DNA of 64,000 bases, taken from CAIPAT01 sp041665605. Lineage in GTDB: Bacteria; Verrucomicrobiota; Lentisphaeria; Victivallales; Victivallaceae. The stretch lies in assembly GCA_041665605.1 (NCBI GenBank), contig JBAYIO010000004.1, forward strand, positions 1 through 64,000. The letters are read 5' to 3'. The notes under the pieces are model-generated. The model was not told the origin of the DNA, ran no database searches, and saw only the letters and a list, made by a program, of their open reading frames with translations. Shown here one piece after another: positions 1-7,817 of the stretch. The position numbers and the translations under genes were made by a program. How positions within the stretch are numbered: position 1 is the first letter of the stretch; every line of letters starts with the position of its first letter.

Positions 1-148
1 AGTGTCGGAATGAGGAAGCCCGCGAATGCGGGAGAGAAAAGCAAGAAAAGTTGTGAACGCTGGAAATGCAGAACGAGGGGCCGGAATGTCCGGAATGATT
101 GCAAAACTGAAAAACATTCTGCTCAACGACACTCCAAAGTATCGGAGT
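1..148 (+). repeat. Hairpin-rich tandem repeat, edge of an array
   Basis: This stretch repeats the unit seen at 41630-41939. It enters mid-copy, with a core ending near base 10, then carries the small palindrome CCCGC-gaat-GCGGG (19-32), a spacer, and a second full core at 120-148 (CTCAACGACACTCC ... CGGAGT). The core-to-core period is about 138 bases, like the array at 41630. A reading frame crosses the region, but its sequence follows the repeat and not a protein family, so I do not call a gene. Bases 149-324 are AT-rich with several TAGAAC words, and I see no gene there. Confidence 0.8.
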
Positions 149-324
149 GCCGGACAATCTTTGAATTTAGATCTGAATTAAAAAGCTTTAGAATTTTAGA
201 ACTAATAGAACTTATAGAACTCTTCCGGGAGTGTTAATCGGGTTATAATATGAAGATATATTTGCCTGTGAGGGGTTTACTGCTATATTAACGCGAATGA
301 AAATAATGAAAGGCATTTAACAAT

Positions 325-1212
325 ATGGAATCTCTATATATAGTGCAACTGGATTGCGGCGCCAAATACGCGGCGCGGTCCCCCGATAACCTTAAACTCA
401 AGGTTGATGACTGGTGCGTCATCAGAAAAGACTTTTATCAGGATTACGGCAAGGTCATCCGGGTCAAAGGGGAAATAGCCAGCGAATCCGCCAAGAAAGA
501 TACACCTAAAATAATGCGGAAAGCCACAGTTCATGACAAGAGCATTGCACACGAGAACGAAATGCGGTCAAAATCCGCGTATCGCACGGCGCAGAAGCAT
601 GTTGAAACCCTGAAGCTGCCGATGAAACTGCTGAATGCGCATTATTCTTTTGTCGGCAAACTCATCACGGTGCAATTCACGGCTGAAGGACGTGTGGACT
701 TCCGGGAACTGGTCAAGGAATTGTCGCAGACCTTGAATACCCGTATCGAGCTGAGGCAGATCGGGGTGAGAGATGAAACCGCCATCCACGGCGGCCTCGG
801 CATCTGCGGCCAGGAGTTGTGCTGTCACCGTTTCCTGACAGAATTTGCCTCGATAAACGTGAGAATGGCCAAGGACCAGGACCTGTCGCTGACGCCCAGC
901 ACCATTTCCGGGGCCTGCGGCCGACTCAAATGCTGTCTTAAATACGAGCATGAAGGTTATCTGGAACTGGAAAAGACCATGCCGCGGCGCGGCGACATGT
1001 GCGAATGCAAGGAAGGGCGCGGCAAAATCTGCGACCGCAATCTCCTGACGCAGCAGGTGGTAGTCCACATGGAGGAGAGCGGCAACGTTCTCTGCTGTCA
1101 CCGCAGCGAAGTGCGCGTTGTTTATCCTGAGAAATTCAAGATCGGTAAAAAAATGGCCATCGAGCCGGAACTGGATGAAAACGACGAAGCAATCAAGAAA
1201 CTCGAAGATTGA
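325..1212 (+). CDS. ricT: PSP1-domain protein, RicT/YaaT family
   Basis: This 295-residue protein contains the PSP1 C-terminal domain with its cysteine signature: CGQELCCHRF near residue 160 and CGRLKCCLKYE near residue 200, with more cysteines (CECKEGRGKIC, LCCHRSE) after it. In Bacillus the family member RicT (YaaT) forms an Fe-S-binding complex with RicA and RicF that affects RNA processing and phosphorelay behaviour; that role is family knowledge and is not shown here. The start is supported by an AAAGG box upstream of ATG 325. The acidic tail is typical of the family in non-sporulating bacteria. It is followed on the same strand by a zincin-like membrane protein and a Nif3 protein. Confidence 0.88.
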   Translation: MESLYIVQLDCGAKYAARSPDNLKLKVDDWCVIRKDFYQDYGKVIRVKGEIASESAKKDTPKIMRKATVHDKSIAHENEMRSKSAYRTAQKHVETLKLPMKLLNAHYSFVGKLITVQFTAEGRVDFRELVKELSQTLNTRIELRQIGVRDETAIHGGLGICGQELCCHRFLTEFASINVRMAKDQDLSLTPSTISGACGRLKCCLKYEHEGYLELEKTMPRRGDMCECKEGRGKICDRNLLTQQVVVHMEESGNVLCCHRSEVRVVYPEKFKIGKKMAIEPELDENDEAIKKLED

Positions 1213-1265
1213 GCTGATTTTCGCCAGCAGCTCTTCAAATATGGCTCCGCCGGGGATTATATAAA

Positions 1266-2231
1266 ATGCAGTGTTTAACGCCGGAAATGATCGACCGACT
1301 TCAGGAGGATGACCTGCAATCGCTGTCGGAACTGGATGCCGCCGGCATCATATCCAAACCCGGCGAGAGTTTCCCGGAGTTTAAAAACCGTCTTTGTTCG
1401 CACTTGATGTCCTTTGCCGATTTCAACCGTTCAATCGCCGAAACCGGCGAGTTCGCGTTATTTGAAGATTTCACGCTCCACGAGAAAGACCGCATCGGCG
1501 ATGAAATAATTAAGGAAGCATCGGCGGTAACTGAAAAGCTGTACCACTTTTCCATTAACTGGGTTCCCGGCTTTTTCCTGTCCAAAAGCGTCGGCCTGCT
1601 GTGGGGCGGATGCGCGATTCACATACCGGAAGAACATCTTACGGTGTTCCTTATAAGGAAGAATTTCGCCACCCGGAAACGGTGGTTCATTTACCGGCGC
1701 GAGGAGTTGCTGGCGCATGAACTCTGCCATGCCGCCAGGAGCCCGCTGAAAGATGTTGTCTTTGAAGAGTTCTTCGCTTACCAGACAGCGCCCAGCAGAA
1801 TAAGGCGCTATCTCGGCAACTGTTTCAGGACACAGCTTGACGCGCTGCTTTTTGTCCTGCCGGTTATGCTGCTGCTGGCGGTGCAACTGGTCGATACGTT
1901 TACCAGTTACAGAATGCCGGTATGGATATTCTGGATCATCGCGCTGGCCTGTCCGGCGTTCATGCTGCTGAGAAACCAGCTTGCGAGAAACTTCTTTTAC
2001 AAAGCCCGCAAATCCCTGCTCGCAATTCCCGGTGCGATTCCGGAACCGATCCTGTTCCGCTGCACCAGGCAGGAGATCAAAGCAATAGCCGGCAGGCACC
2101 GCGACGCCTCCGGGCTGATGGATTACATACAGGAGCGGACTTCCTCGGAACTGCGCTGGAAAGTCATCTGCAACCGGTTTATATTAAAAGGAAATGACAC
2201 CGCAGCCGACAGCGGCGGGACATCCATATAA
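1266..2231 (+). CDS. Membrane protein with HExxH zincin-like motif
   Basis: I cannot name a family for this 321-residue protein. It has a metallopeptidase-type motif HELCH at residues 151-155, followed by two glutamates at 167-168 that could supply a third zinc ligand. Two hydrophobic segments (about 193-210 and 218-236) suggest a hairpin in the membrane, with the HExxH part before it and a basic tail after it. There is no signal peptide. It lies 53 bases after ricT and ends 22 bases before nif3, so the three are probably co-transcribed. A membrane-associated zinc peptidase is the simplest reading, but the motif alone does not prove activity. Confidence 0.6.
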   Translation: MQCLTPEMIDRLQEDDLQSLSELDAAGIISKPGESFPEFKNRLCSHLMSFADFNRSIAETGEFALFEDFTLHEKDRIGDEIIKEASAVTEKLYHFSINWVPGFFLSKSVGLLWGGCAIHIPEEHLTVFLIRKNFATRKRWFIYRREELLAHELCHAARSPLKDVVFEEFFAYQTAPSRIRRYLGNCFRTQLDALLFVLPVMLLLAVQLVDTFTSYRMPVWIFWIIALACPAFMLLRNQLARNFFYKARKSLLAIPGAIPEPILFRCTRQEIKAIAGRHRDASGLMDYIQERTSSELRWKVICNRFILKGNDTAADSGGTSI

Positions 2232-2253
2232 TTTTACGAAAGGAACTGTTACG

Positions 2254-3018
2254 ATGGCAGTATCCGTAACTGAATTAACCGAATACCTGAATGATTTGCT
2301 GGATTTGAAGACTTTTGCCGGAGACCATTCCAATAACGGTCTTCAGGTCGAAGCCTGCGCCAAAGTCAGAAAGGCCATTTTCAGCGTTGATGCTTCGCTC
2401 GAATTATTTGAAAAAGCCGCCGAAAAGAAAGCGGACTTTGTTTTTGTGCATCACGGCATCAGTTGGGGCGGCGAACCGAAGCGTCTTGACGGGCTGGTCG
2501 GCAAACGGCTGAGCGTACTTTTCCGCAATCAGATTTCATTTTATGCGGCGCATCTGCCGCTGGACGCGCATCCCGAACTGGGACACAATGCCAGGCTGGC
2601 GGACATGATCGGATTGAAAAAAAGAAAGATGTTCTTTGTATATGACGGCAATCCGATCGGCGTTTCAGGCACCCTGCCCTCGCCTCAAAGCGCAACCGCC
2701 TTGGCGGAGATTTTCGAAAAGGAATTAGACTGCAAGGCAGCAATCTTCAATAACGCCAGGAAGGTTTCCAGAGTCGGAATAATCTCCGGCGGCGGCGGTC
2801 TGGACGGCGTATTATCCGCCAGTGCGGAGAAACTTGATTGTCTGGTAACCGGGGAAATCGGGCATTCCTGCTATCATCATATCAAGGAAGCCGGCATTCC
2901 GGTAATTGTGCTTGGACATTACTGCTCGGAAAAACCGGGCGTAATGGCGGTTATGGAAAAGATTAAAAGCAAATTCAACATTGATTGCGAGTTTATTGAT
3001 ATTCCGACAGGAATGTAA
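2254..3018 (+). CDS. Nif3-like dinuclear metal centre protein
   Basis: This 254-residue protein belongs to the Nif3/YbgI/YqfO family (sometimes annotated GTP cyclohydrolase 1 type 2). Visible family marks are NNGLQVE near the N-terminus, the metal-binding VFVHHGISW (His-His at about 66-67), HLPLDAHPELGHN, and a C-terminal GHYCSEKPGV that brings the last His and Glu ligands. The family binds two metal ions and forms a hexameric toroid; its physiological role remains unsettled. I chose ATG 2254 because AAAGGA precedes it. An upstream in-frame ATG at 2194 overlaps the previous gene and adds residues that do not look like the family. It is the compact form without the central insert. Confidence 0.88.
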   Translation: MAVSVTELTEYLNDLLDLKTFAGDHSNNGLQVEACAKVRKAIFSVDASLELFEKAAEKKADFVFVHHGISWGGEPKRLDGLVGKRLSVLFRNQISFYAAHLPLDAHPELGHNARLADMIGLKKRKMFFVYDGNPIGVSGTLPSPQSATALAEIFEKELDCKAAIFNNARKVSRVGIISGGGGLDGVLSASAEKLDCLVTGEIGHSCYHHIKEAGIPVIVLGHYCSEKPGVMAVMEKIKSKFNIDCEFIDIPTGM

Positions 3019-3037
3019 CTATATCAAGGGATAAATT

Positions 3038-3475
3038 ATGAAACTATCACATTTGACAATTGTTTTCTCTCTGCTGATGCCGCTTATATTGTGTTCCTGC
3101 AGCACCGGGGATAATATCTCTGATCCCAACTCCATTTCTGATAAGGAAAGAGTCGACATGGTGAACTTTGCCAGGTATGCATTAAATGAATCAAAGAAAA
3201 TTCTGACGGAGGAAGACAGGGCATTGATCACAAAAAATGAACCGGAGATAAAAGAATATTATACCGGATATAAAACCGGACGGATGTCAATGTCCTGGCA
3301 ACTGCCCAGTAAAAAGGTGACAATTATCGCAACCGGCAGGCTGCTTTCCGACACAATGAACTGGCAATTGTCAATTACCAAGAAAGAGGATACCTGGACA
3401 ACCAAGAACAGTTCAAGCGCTGCAACTGAAAAGGCCAATCCCAAGGATTTTCTTCATTTAATCCAAAAACCGTGA
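3038..3475 (+). CDS. Small predicted lipoprotein
   Basis: This 145-residue protein starts with a lipoprotein signal: a short basic start, a hydrophobic stretch, then LCSC with the likely lipidated cysteine at residue 21. The mature part is small, hydrophilic and rich in Lys, Thr and Ser. It resembles no family I recognise. It begins 19 bases after the nif3-like stop and could be the last gene of that operon. Codon usage is similar to neighbours but slightly more AT-rich. Export and anchoring are inferred from the signal alone. Confidence 0.7.
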   Translation: MKLSHLTIVFSLLMPLILCSCSTGDNISDPNSISDKERVDMVNFARYALNESKKILTEEDRALITKNEPEIKEYYTGYKTGRMSMSWQLPSKKVTIIATGRLLSDTMNWQLSITKKEDTWTTKNSSSAATEKANPKDFLHLIQKP

Positions 3476-3605
3476 TTTTTTAGTGAAAAACAGCGGTTTT
3501 TGAGAGTAATGATTTGAATATCGGCAAATATGGTATAGATTACGGCTTTTTGATATAAAAATTTAAAATGAACAAACTGTTTAAATAACATCTCAGGAGC
3601 AGATA

Positions 3606-3923
3606 ATGTACGCAATTTTGAAAACAGGTGGCAAGCAGTATAAAGTCAAAAGCGATGATCTGGTAGACATCGAAAGACTTGAAGGCGAAGTAGGAACTCA
3701 AGTAACCTTCTCCGAAATCCTCGGAATCGGCGAAGAAGGCGGAAAACTTCAGGTCGGCACTCCGCTGATCCTGGGTGCTTCCATCGCGGCGGAAATTGTT
3801 GATCAGTTCCGCGGCAAGAAGCTCATCGCGTTTAAGAAGAAACGCCGTAAAGGATACAAACGGAAAGTCGGACACCGCCAGGAAATTACCAGAGTAAAAA
3901 TTTCCGCCATTACCGCCGGCTGA
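3606..3923 (+). CDS. rplU: 50S ribosomal protein L21
   Basis: This is ribosomal protein L21, 105 residues and full length. It starts with the conserved MYAILKTGGKQYKV and keeps the basic KKKRRKGYKRKVGHRQ segment that contacts 23S rRNA near the C-terminus. The start follows a CAGGAG box. L21 is normally followed directly by rpmA (L27), often with obg. Here it is followed by a strong terminator and purC, so the usual pair is split in this genome. Its upstream neighbour is a lipoprotein, and it appears to be transcribed alone. Confidence 0.97.
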   Translation: MYAILKTGGKQYKVKSDDLVDIERLEGEVGTQVTFSEILGIGEEGGKLQVGTPLILGASIAAEIVDQFRGKKLIAFKKKRRKGYKRKVGHRQEITRVKISAITAG

Positions 3924-3948
3924 GCCTGCGTAAAGAATGGAAAGTTAG

Positions 3949-3985
3949 AATGGTTCTGGCGTATAATGCCGGAACCATTTTTTTT
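3949..3985 (+). terminator. Rho-independent terminator after rplU
   Basis: AATGGTTCTGGC pairs with GCCGGAACCATT (one wobble) around a 7-base loop and is followed at once by eight T residues. It closes the rplU transcript. Confidence 0.92.
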
Positions 3986-4030
3986 ATACTGAATTAATTT
4001 TAACATTTTCCTATCGGCAAGGAGACAGTT

Positions 4031-4930
4031 ATGTTGTACGATTCCAATCATGCTTTGATCCAGAGTGACATCAAAGGCGTAAAACTGCTCAATCGCGGCA
4101 AGGTCAGAGATATCTATGATCTGGGCGACAGTTTACTCTTCATCGCAACAGACCGCATCAGCGCGTTTGACGTAGTCATGCCCAACGGTATTCCGCTTAA
4201 AGGCAAAGTGCTTACGCAGATTTCACTTTTCTGGTTCGAATTGATGCACTGGATGCCGAACCATCTGATTACCGCCGACATTTCGAACCGTCCGGAACTG
4301 GCGCCGTATGTCAAAGATCTGCAAGACAGAGCCATGATTGTCCGGAAGGCCAAGCCGCTCCCGGTGGAATGCATTGTCCGCGGCTATCTGGTCGGCAGCG
4401 GCTGGAAAGATTACCAGCAGACTGGAATCGTTTCCGGCATTACCCTGCGCACCGGCTATAAGCAGGCGGAAAAGCTCGATCAGCCGCTCTTTACTCCTTC
4501 GACCAAAGCTGATCTGGGAATGCATGATGAAGCAATTTCGCTTGAAGGCGCGGAAAAACTTCTTGGCAAAGACGTGGCCGGTGAAGTTTCCTCGCTCTCT
4601 CTGAAAATCTATAAAACCGCGGCCGATTATGCTGAAAGCAGGGGTATAATCCTGGCTGATACTAAATTTGAGTTCGGCATTTATGACGGCAAAGTTATTT
4701 TGATTGACGAAGTTCTGACCCCGGATTCCAGCCGTTTCTGGCCGGCTGAACAGTATAAAGCCGGGTGCAATCCGCCCAGCCTGGACAAACAATTTGTCCG
4801 TGATTATCTGGAAACGCTTGATTGGAACAAGACCGCTCCGGGCCCGGAACTTCCTCAGGATGTCGTAAAGAAGACCACGGAAAAATATCTTGAAGCATAC
4901 AAGGTGCTTACCGGCAAATCCCTGATTTAA
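4031..4930 (+). CDS. purC: SAICAR synthase
   Basis: Phosphoribosylaminoimidazole-succinocarboxamide synthase joins CAIR and aspartate using ATP in purine biosynthesis. The 299-residue length matches the longer form found in yeast and many bacteria. Recognisable segments are the start GKVRDIYDLGDSLLFIATDRISAFD, PVECIVRGYLVGSGWKDYQ, the FTPSTKADLGMHDEAI loop, and IDEVLTPDSSRFWP. The start follows an AAGGAGA box. No other purine genes are nearby, and it sits between two terminators as a single-gene unit. Confidence 0.97.
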   Translation: MLYDSNHALIQSDIKGVKLLNRGKVRDIYDLGDSLLFIATDRISAFDVVMPNGIPLKGKVLTQISLFWFELMHWMPNHLITADISNRPELAPYVKDLQDRAMIVRKAKPLPVECIVRGYLVGSGWKDYQQTGIVSGITLRTGYKQAEKLDQPLFTPSTKADLGMHDEAISLEGAEKLLGKDVAGEVSSLSLKIYKTAADYAESRGIILADTKFEFGIYDGKVILIDEVLTPDSSRFWPAEQYKAGCNPPSLDKQFVRDYLETLDWNKTAPGPELPQDVVKKTTEKYLEAYKVLTGKSLI

Positions 4931-4948
4931 ACAAACTCGATTCATCAG

Positions 4949-4990
4949 ACCGCTTTCTGCAACTTTCCCACCCGCGGGAAGCGGTTTTTT
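4949..4990. terminator. Terminator between convergent purC and pepD
   Basis: ACCGCTT (4949) pairs with AAGCGGT (4979-4985), with an inner CCCGCGGG stem, and is followed by TTTTTTCTTTT on the plus strand. It lies between converging genes and most clearly serves purC. Confidence 0.75.
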
Positions 4991-4993
4991 CTT

Positions 4994-6445
4994 TTAAACC
5001 GCTTTGAGCAATTTCAGCAGCAGATTCCAAAAACGGGCTACCGAAGGGATACTTACGCATTCATCCGGCGAGTGCGCGTTGCGGATTTCCGGGCCAAAAG
5101 AAATCATGTCCAGACCGGGATTTATGGAATGGATTATCCCGCATTCCAGACCGGCATGAATAATCACCACCTCCGGTTCTTTGCCGGATACGTCTTTATG
5201 AACTTCGGAAAAGGTCTTTAATATGGCTGAATCCCGCCGGGGTTCCCAGCCCGGATAATCACAGTCCCTGGTGCATACAGCCCCTGCGGAAGTGAAGATA
5301 TCGCAAATCTTGTCAGCAAGTCGTTTCTTCGAATCCGCACTGGAACTCCTTTGCGAAGTCCTGACAATGATTTTGCCGTGTTCATTTTTAACAGCCGCCA
5401 GATTGGTGGAAGTTTCCACTACTCCGGGAAACGCTTCCGACATCGCAATAACTCCATTCGGACAAGCGTTCAGAGCCAGCAGCAGGCGTTTCTGAAAACC
5501 CGCCTCAAATATCCGGTCAGGTATTCTGACACAGATCAACTGAATATGCAGGCCTGGCTCGGACCGCCCGAACAATTGAACTTTTTCCACCTCAAAACCG
5601 GCGGCGAAATCAGCGAACTGGTCTGTATCGGAAACCGGCATCAGCACGGTGGCAAATGCTTCGCGGGGTATGGCGTTATCCAGGTTGCCGCCATGCAGAT
5701 CGGCCAGCTTCAATCCGAAACGCTCTTCCGCCGCAGTCAACATTTCCGCCAGCAATTTAAGCGAATTCGCGCGCCCGCTGTTTATGTCACAGCCGGAATG
5801 ACCGCCTTTCAGCCCGGAAACCCGGATGTTCATTGCTGTATTGCGCGGCGGCACCGCATCATATTCAATGATAAATTCATGGTTTGAGCGGACACCGCCG
5901 GCACAGCCGACAAAGACCCGATGCTCTTCCTCGGAATCAAGATTTATCAGGATATCGCCTTCAATAAAATGCGGGGAAAGTTTATTGGCCCCGTTCAACC
6001 CGGTTTCCTCTTCAACCGTAAACACCGCTTTCAGCGGCCCGTGCTGAATGTCCTTATCCAGCAGCAGCGCCATCATCGCAGCCACTCCAATGCCGTTATC
6101 CGCGCCAAGTGTAGTATCTTTGGCCTTGACCACATCGCCGTCAATATACGGTTTAACCGGGTCTTTAATAAAATCAAACTTGATATCGCTGTTCTTCTGC
6201 GGAACCATGTCCAGATGAGATTGCAGAATGACCGTCCTGCGGTTCTCCATTCCATGAAATGCCGGTTTTTCGATTAGCATGTTTCCGGCCTTGTCAACTA
6301 CAGTTTTCAGTCCTGCATCTTCAGCCCGGCTTTTCAGAAAATCCCGCAATGACGCTTCATGGCCGGAAGGATGAGGGATCGAACAAATATCACTAAAAGT
6401 ATTCCAGAGTAATCCGGGGCTCAGTTTTTTCAGTTCGTCAGACAT
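4994..6445 (-). CDS. pepD: Aminoacyl-histidine dipeptidase (M20C)
   Basis: This cytosolic metallodipeptidase (483 residues, the usual PepD length) hydrolyses Xaa-His and other dipeptides. M20 metal-binding landmarks are visible: LQSHLDMVPQ, TLGADNGIGVA, the EEETGLNGA catalytic glutamate region, INLDSEEE and, near the end, HAGLECG. The PepD-specific stretch CSIPHPSGHE is at the N-terminus. There is no signal peptide. It is transcribed alone, convergent with purC, and its upstream side faces the repeat element at 6479. Confidence 0.95.
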   Translation of the reverse strand: MSDELKKLSPGLLWNTFSDICSIPHPSGHEASLRDFLKSRAEDAGLKTVVDKAGNMLIEKPAFHGMENRRTVILQSHLDMVPQKNSDIKFDFIKDPVKPYIDGDVVKAKDTTLGADNGIGVAAMMALLLDKDIQHGPLKAVFTVEEETGLNGANKLSPHFIEGDILINLDSEEEHRVFVGCAGGVRSNHEFIIEYDAVPPRNTAMNIRVSGLKGGHSGCDINSGRANSLKLLAEMLTAAEERFGLKLADLHGGNLDNAIPREAFATVLMPVSDTDQFADFAAGFEVEKVQLFGRSEPGLHIQLICVRIPDRIFEAGFQKRLLLALNACPNGVIAMSEAFPGVVETSTNLAAVKNEHGKIIVRTSQRSSSADSKKRLADKICDIFTSAGAVCTRDCDYPGWEPRRDSAILKTFSEVHKDVSGKEPEVVIIHAGLECGIIHSINPGLDMISFGPEIRNAHSPDECVSIPSVARFWNLLLKLLKAV

Positions 6446-6478
6446 AATCAGACCTCATCCGTAGATATTTTAATTTAC

Positions 6479-6781
6479 CTAAATATACATTTCCCCATGA
6501 ACTCCACAAATGCAGGAGTGCGGATTATCGATATTTTTCTGGATTTTCGTTCTGCCGCACTTCAGAACTCCCGTACTTTCCAGTCCCATTCCGGAGACAT
6601 TGATCAGGATAACAGCTTTCAGTTTTACAACCATTTGGACATCCTGAACACATGTCCCGGCGCAGTAATCTCGCTCTGCGAGAAAGGATTCCAGTTTTCC
6701 CGTCCGGCACGGACGGGGTACTGCAACTAATTCCCATTCCGGAGACTTTAGAGTGTCATTGAGCACAATGCTTTTCGCTTT
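6479..6781 (-). repeat. Mosaic hairpin repeat element, 3' part
   Basis: Read on the minus strand, this is the portion of the repeat element downstream of the group II intron. It begins with the 3' exon AAAGCGAAAAGCATTGTGCTC and a core copy (6764 to about 6736, CTCAATGACACTCT ... CGGAAT). It continues with palindromes CCCGTCC-ggcac-GGACGGG (6699-6717) and CTCGC-tct-GCGAG (6670-6682). The same modules occur in the same order at 41405-41556. I see no credible gene here. Confidence 0.8.
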
Positions 6782-7509
6782 GTCGAGTAGGCATAGTTTA
6801 TACCTCCTTTAGGTTAAGTTTGTTTTCTCTGTTTCTCCGCTCTTTCGATGCGCGGAGTGCCACATTATCTAACCGTGGGAAGTATAAACTACAACCCCTC
6901 ACAGAACCGGACTTGCGGATTTCTCGCATCCGGCTCTTCGGTCGAACTTCCGCTACATACGTTTCCATATGCACCGTCACGGGGGACAGTTTTATCCATG
7001 TATTGTCCGTTTCAGAGCACGGCATGGTTCTATCTTCCACCCAATGTTCTTCCGCCAGCCCCTTCGAGTGAGTTTTAACGCTCTCGCCACACTTTCGCGT
7101 GACTACACCTCTAATATGAGCTAGTCCGACTACCGCTTCGGCTTTCCACGCTGTCGCTTTTTCGGCTTCTTTGTGGTACTCGATCTCACGAGACCTGACG
7201 GTTCTCCCAAGTTCCGACATTACAGTTGATTTACCCGCCGCGGACTTAGACCCCGGCACGCCGTAACGGTGCTTGCCTTTTTCGCGCCGTCCGTTGCTGG
7301 TTTCAGCGTTATGAACCGCCTGACCTCGTGCAATGATGAAAATTTCGGGGCTCAACACCTTCACTTGCGTTGCGGCTGATAAATCGCCTTTCCTATGGCT
7401 TGACATGGCTCGTTACCTCACTATGCCCATAGTTCCGTTCCGGGCGGGCGGCTAACCTTTACCCGTGCTGGATTGTCCAGCTTGTAGATGCCAGCTTTGC
7501 TTGGCGCAC
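6782..7509 (-). mobile_element. ORF-less group II intron (728 nt)
   Basis: On the minus strand the intron starts GTGCGCC at 7509 and ends CTACTCGAC at 6782, fitting the GUGYG...AY rule. A classic domain V lies at 6936-6904. IBS1 (TTATGA, immediately 5' of the intron) is fully complementary to TCATAA at intron positions about 196-201 (7314-7309), which sits in a small GCG/CGC-closed loop as expected for EBS1. No reverse transcriptase/maturase is encoded, so mobility would need a protein supplied in trans. The boundaries are confirmed by a homologous uninterrupted copy of the flanking repeat at 41370-41409. A 202-codon open frame crosses the intron but follows no protein family. Confidence 0.88.
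6904..6936 (-). ncRNA. Group II intron domain V
   Basis: The minus-strand 33-mer folds as 8 bp (GAGCCGGA/TCCGGTTC), a two-base bulge AG, then a short upper stem capped by a GAAA tetraloop. The AGC catalytic triad is in place at positions 2-4. This is the active-site helix and the strongest evidence for the intron. Confidence 0.92.
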
Positions 7510-7730
7510 TCATAAACAACTCCGAGCCGTTAGAGTGTCGTTGAGCAGAATCGTTTCTATTTGCACAGAGAGAATTCCAGTTATTTAACAGGGCCTGTGA
7601 TGAAAATGTTTCCCTGTTCCTCAACTTTCAACTTGCCTCGCTTTCAACTCTCCCGCTTTAGAATTTTAGAACTTTCTGACCACTTTGTCTTACATATATA
7701 GTGATTTTGTCAATAAAAAGAAGCGCAAAG
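7510..7730 (-). repeat. Mosaic hairpin repeat element, 5' part
   Basis: This is the minus-strand 5' part of the element that holds the intron. From the outer end, a segment at about 7684-7730 (TTGACAAAATCACTATATAT, then GTAAGACAAA) closely matches 41245-41287. It is followed by a GTTCTAAAATTCTAAAG word, and then by a core hairpin at 7547-7518 (CTCAACGACACTCT ... CGGAGT) just before the intron insertion point. It shares both its leader and its core with the array at 41259, which defines one repeat family. 7731-7817 has no gene that I can see. Confidence 0.75.
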
Positions 7731-7817
7731 CGTTTGAAATAAATATGTTAAGCCATGCTTTTAGAAATTTAAATGCTCTTCACACTGCTCTAAAGATTCA
7801 GGGGCAGAGCATTACGA

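Noticed and set aside
2194..2253. Upstream extension of the Nif3-like gene
   Set aside because: It overlaps the previous gene, has no ribosome site, and adds residues outside the family fold.
6782..6810. AAAGGAGG followed by ATGCCTACTCGAC, first read as the start of a truncated maturase gene
   Set aside because: The GGAGG pairs in the domain VI stem, and CCTACTCGAC is the normal 3' end of a group II intron.
6798..7406. A 202-codon open frame on the minus strand
   Set aside because: It lies wholly inside the group II intron RNA and runs through domain V; its translation follows no protein family.
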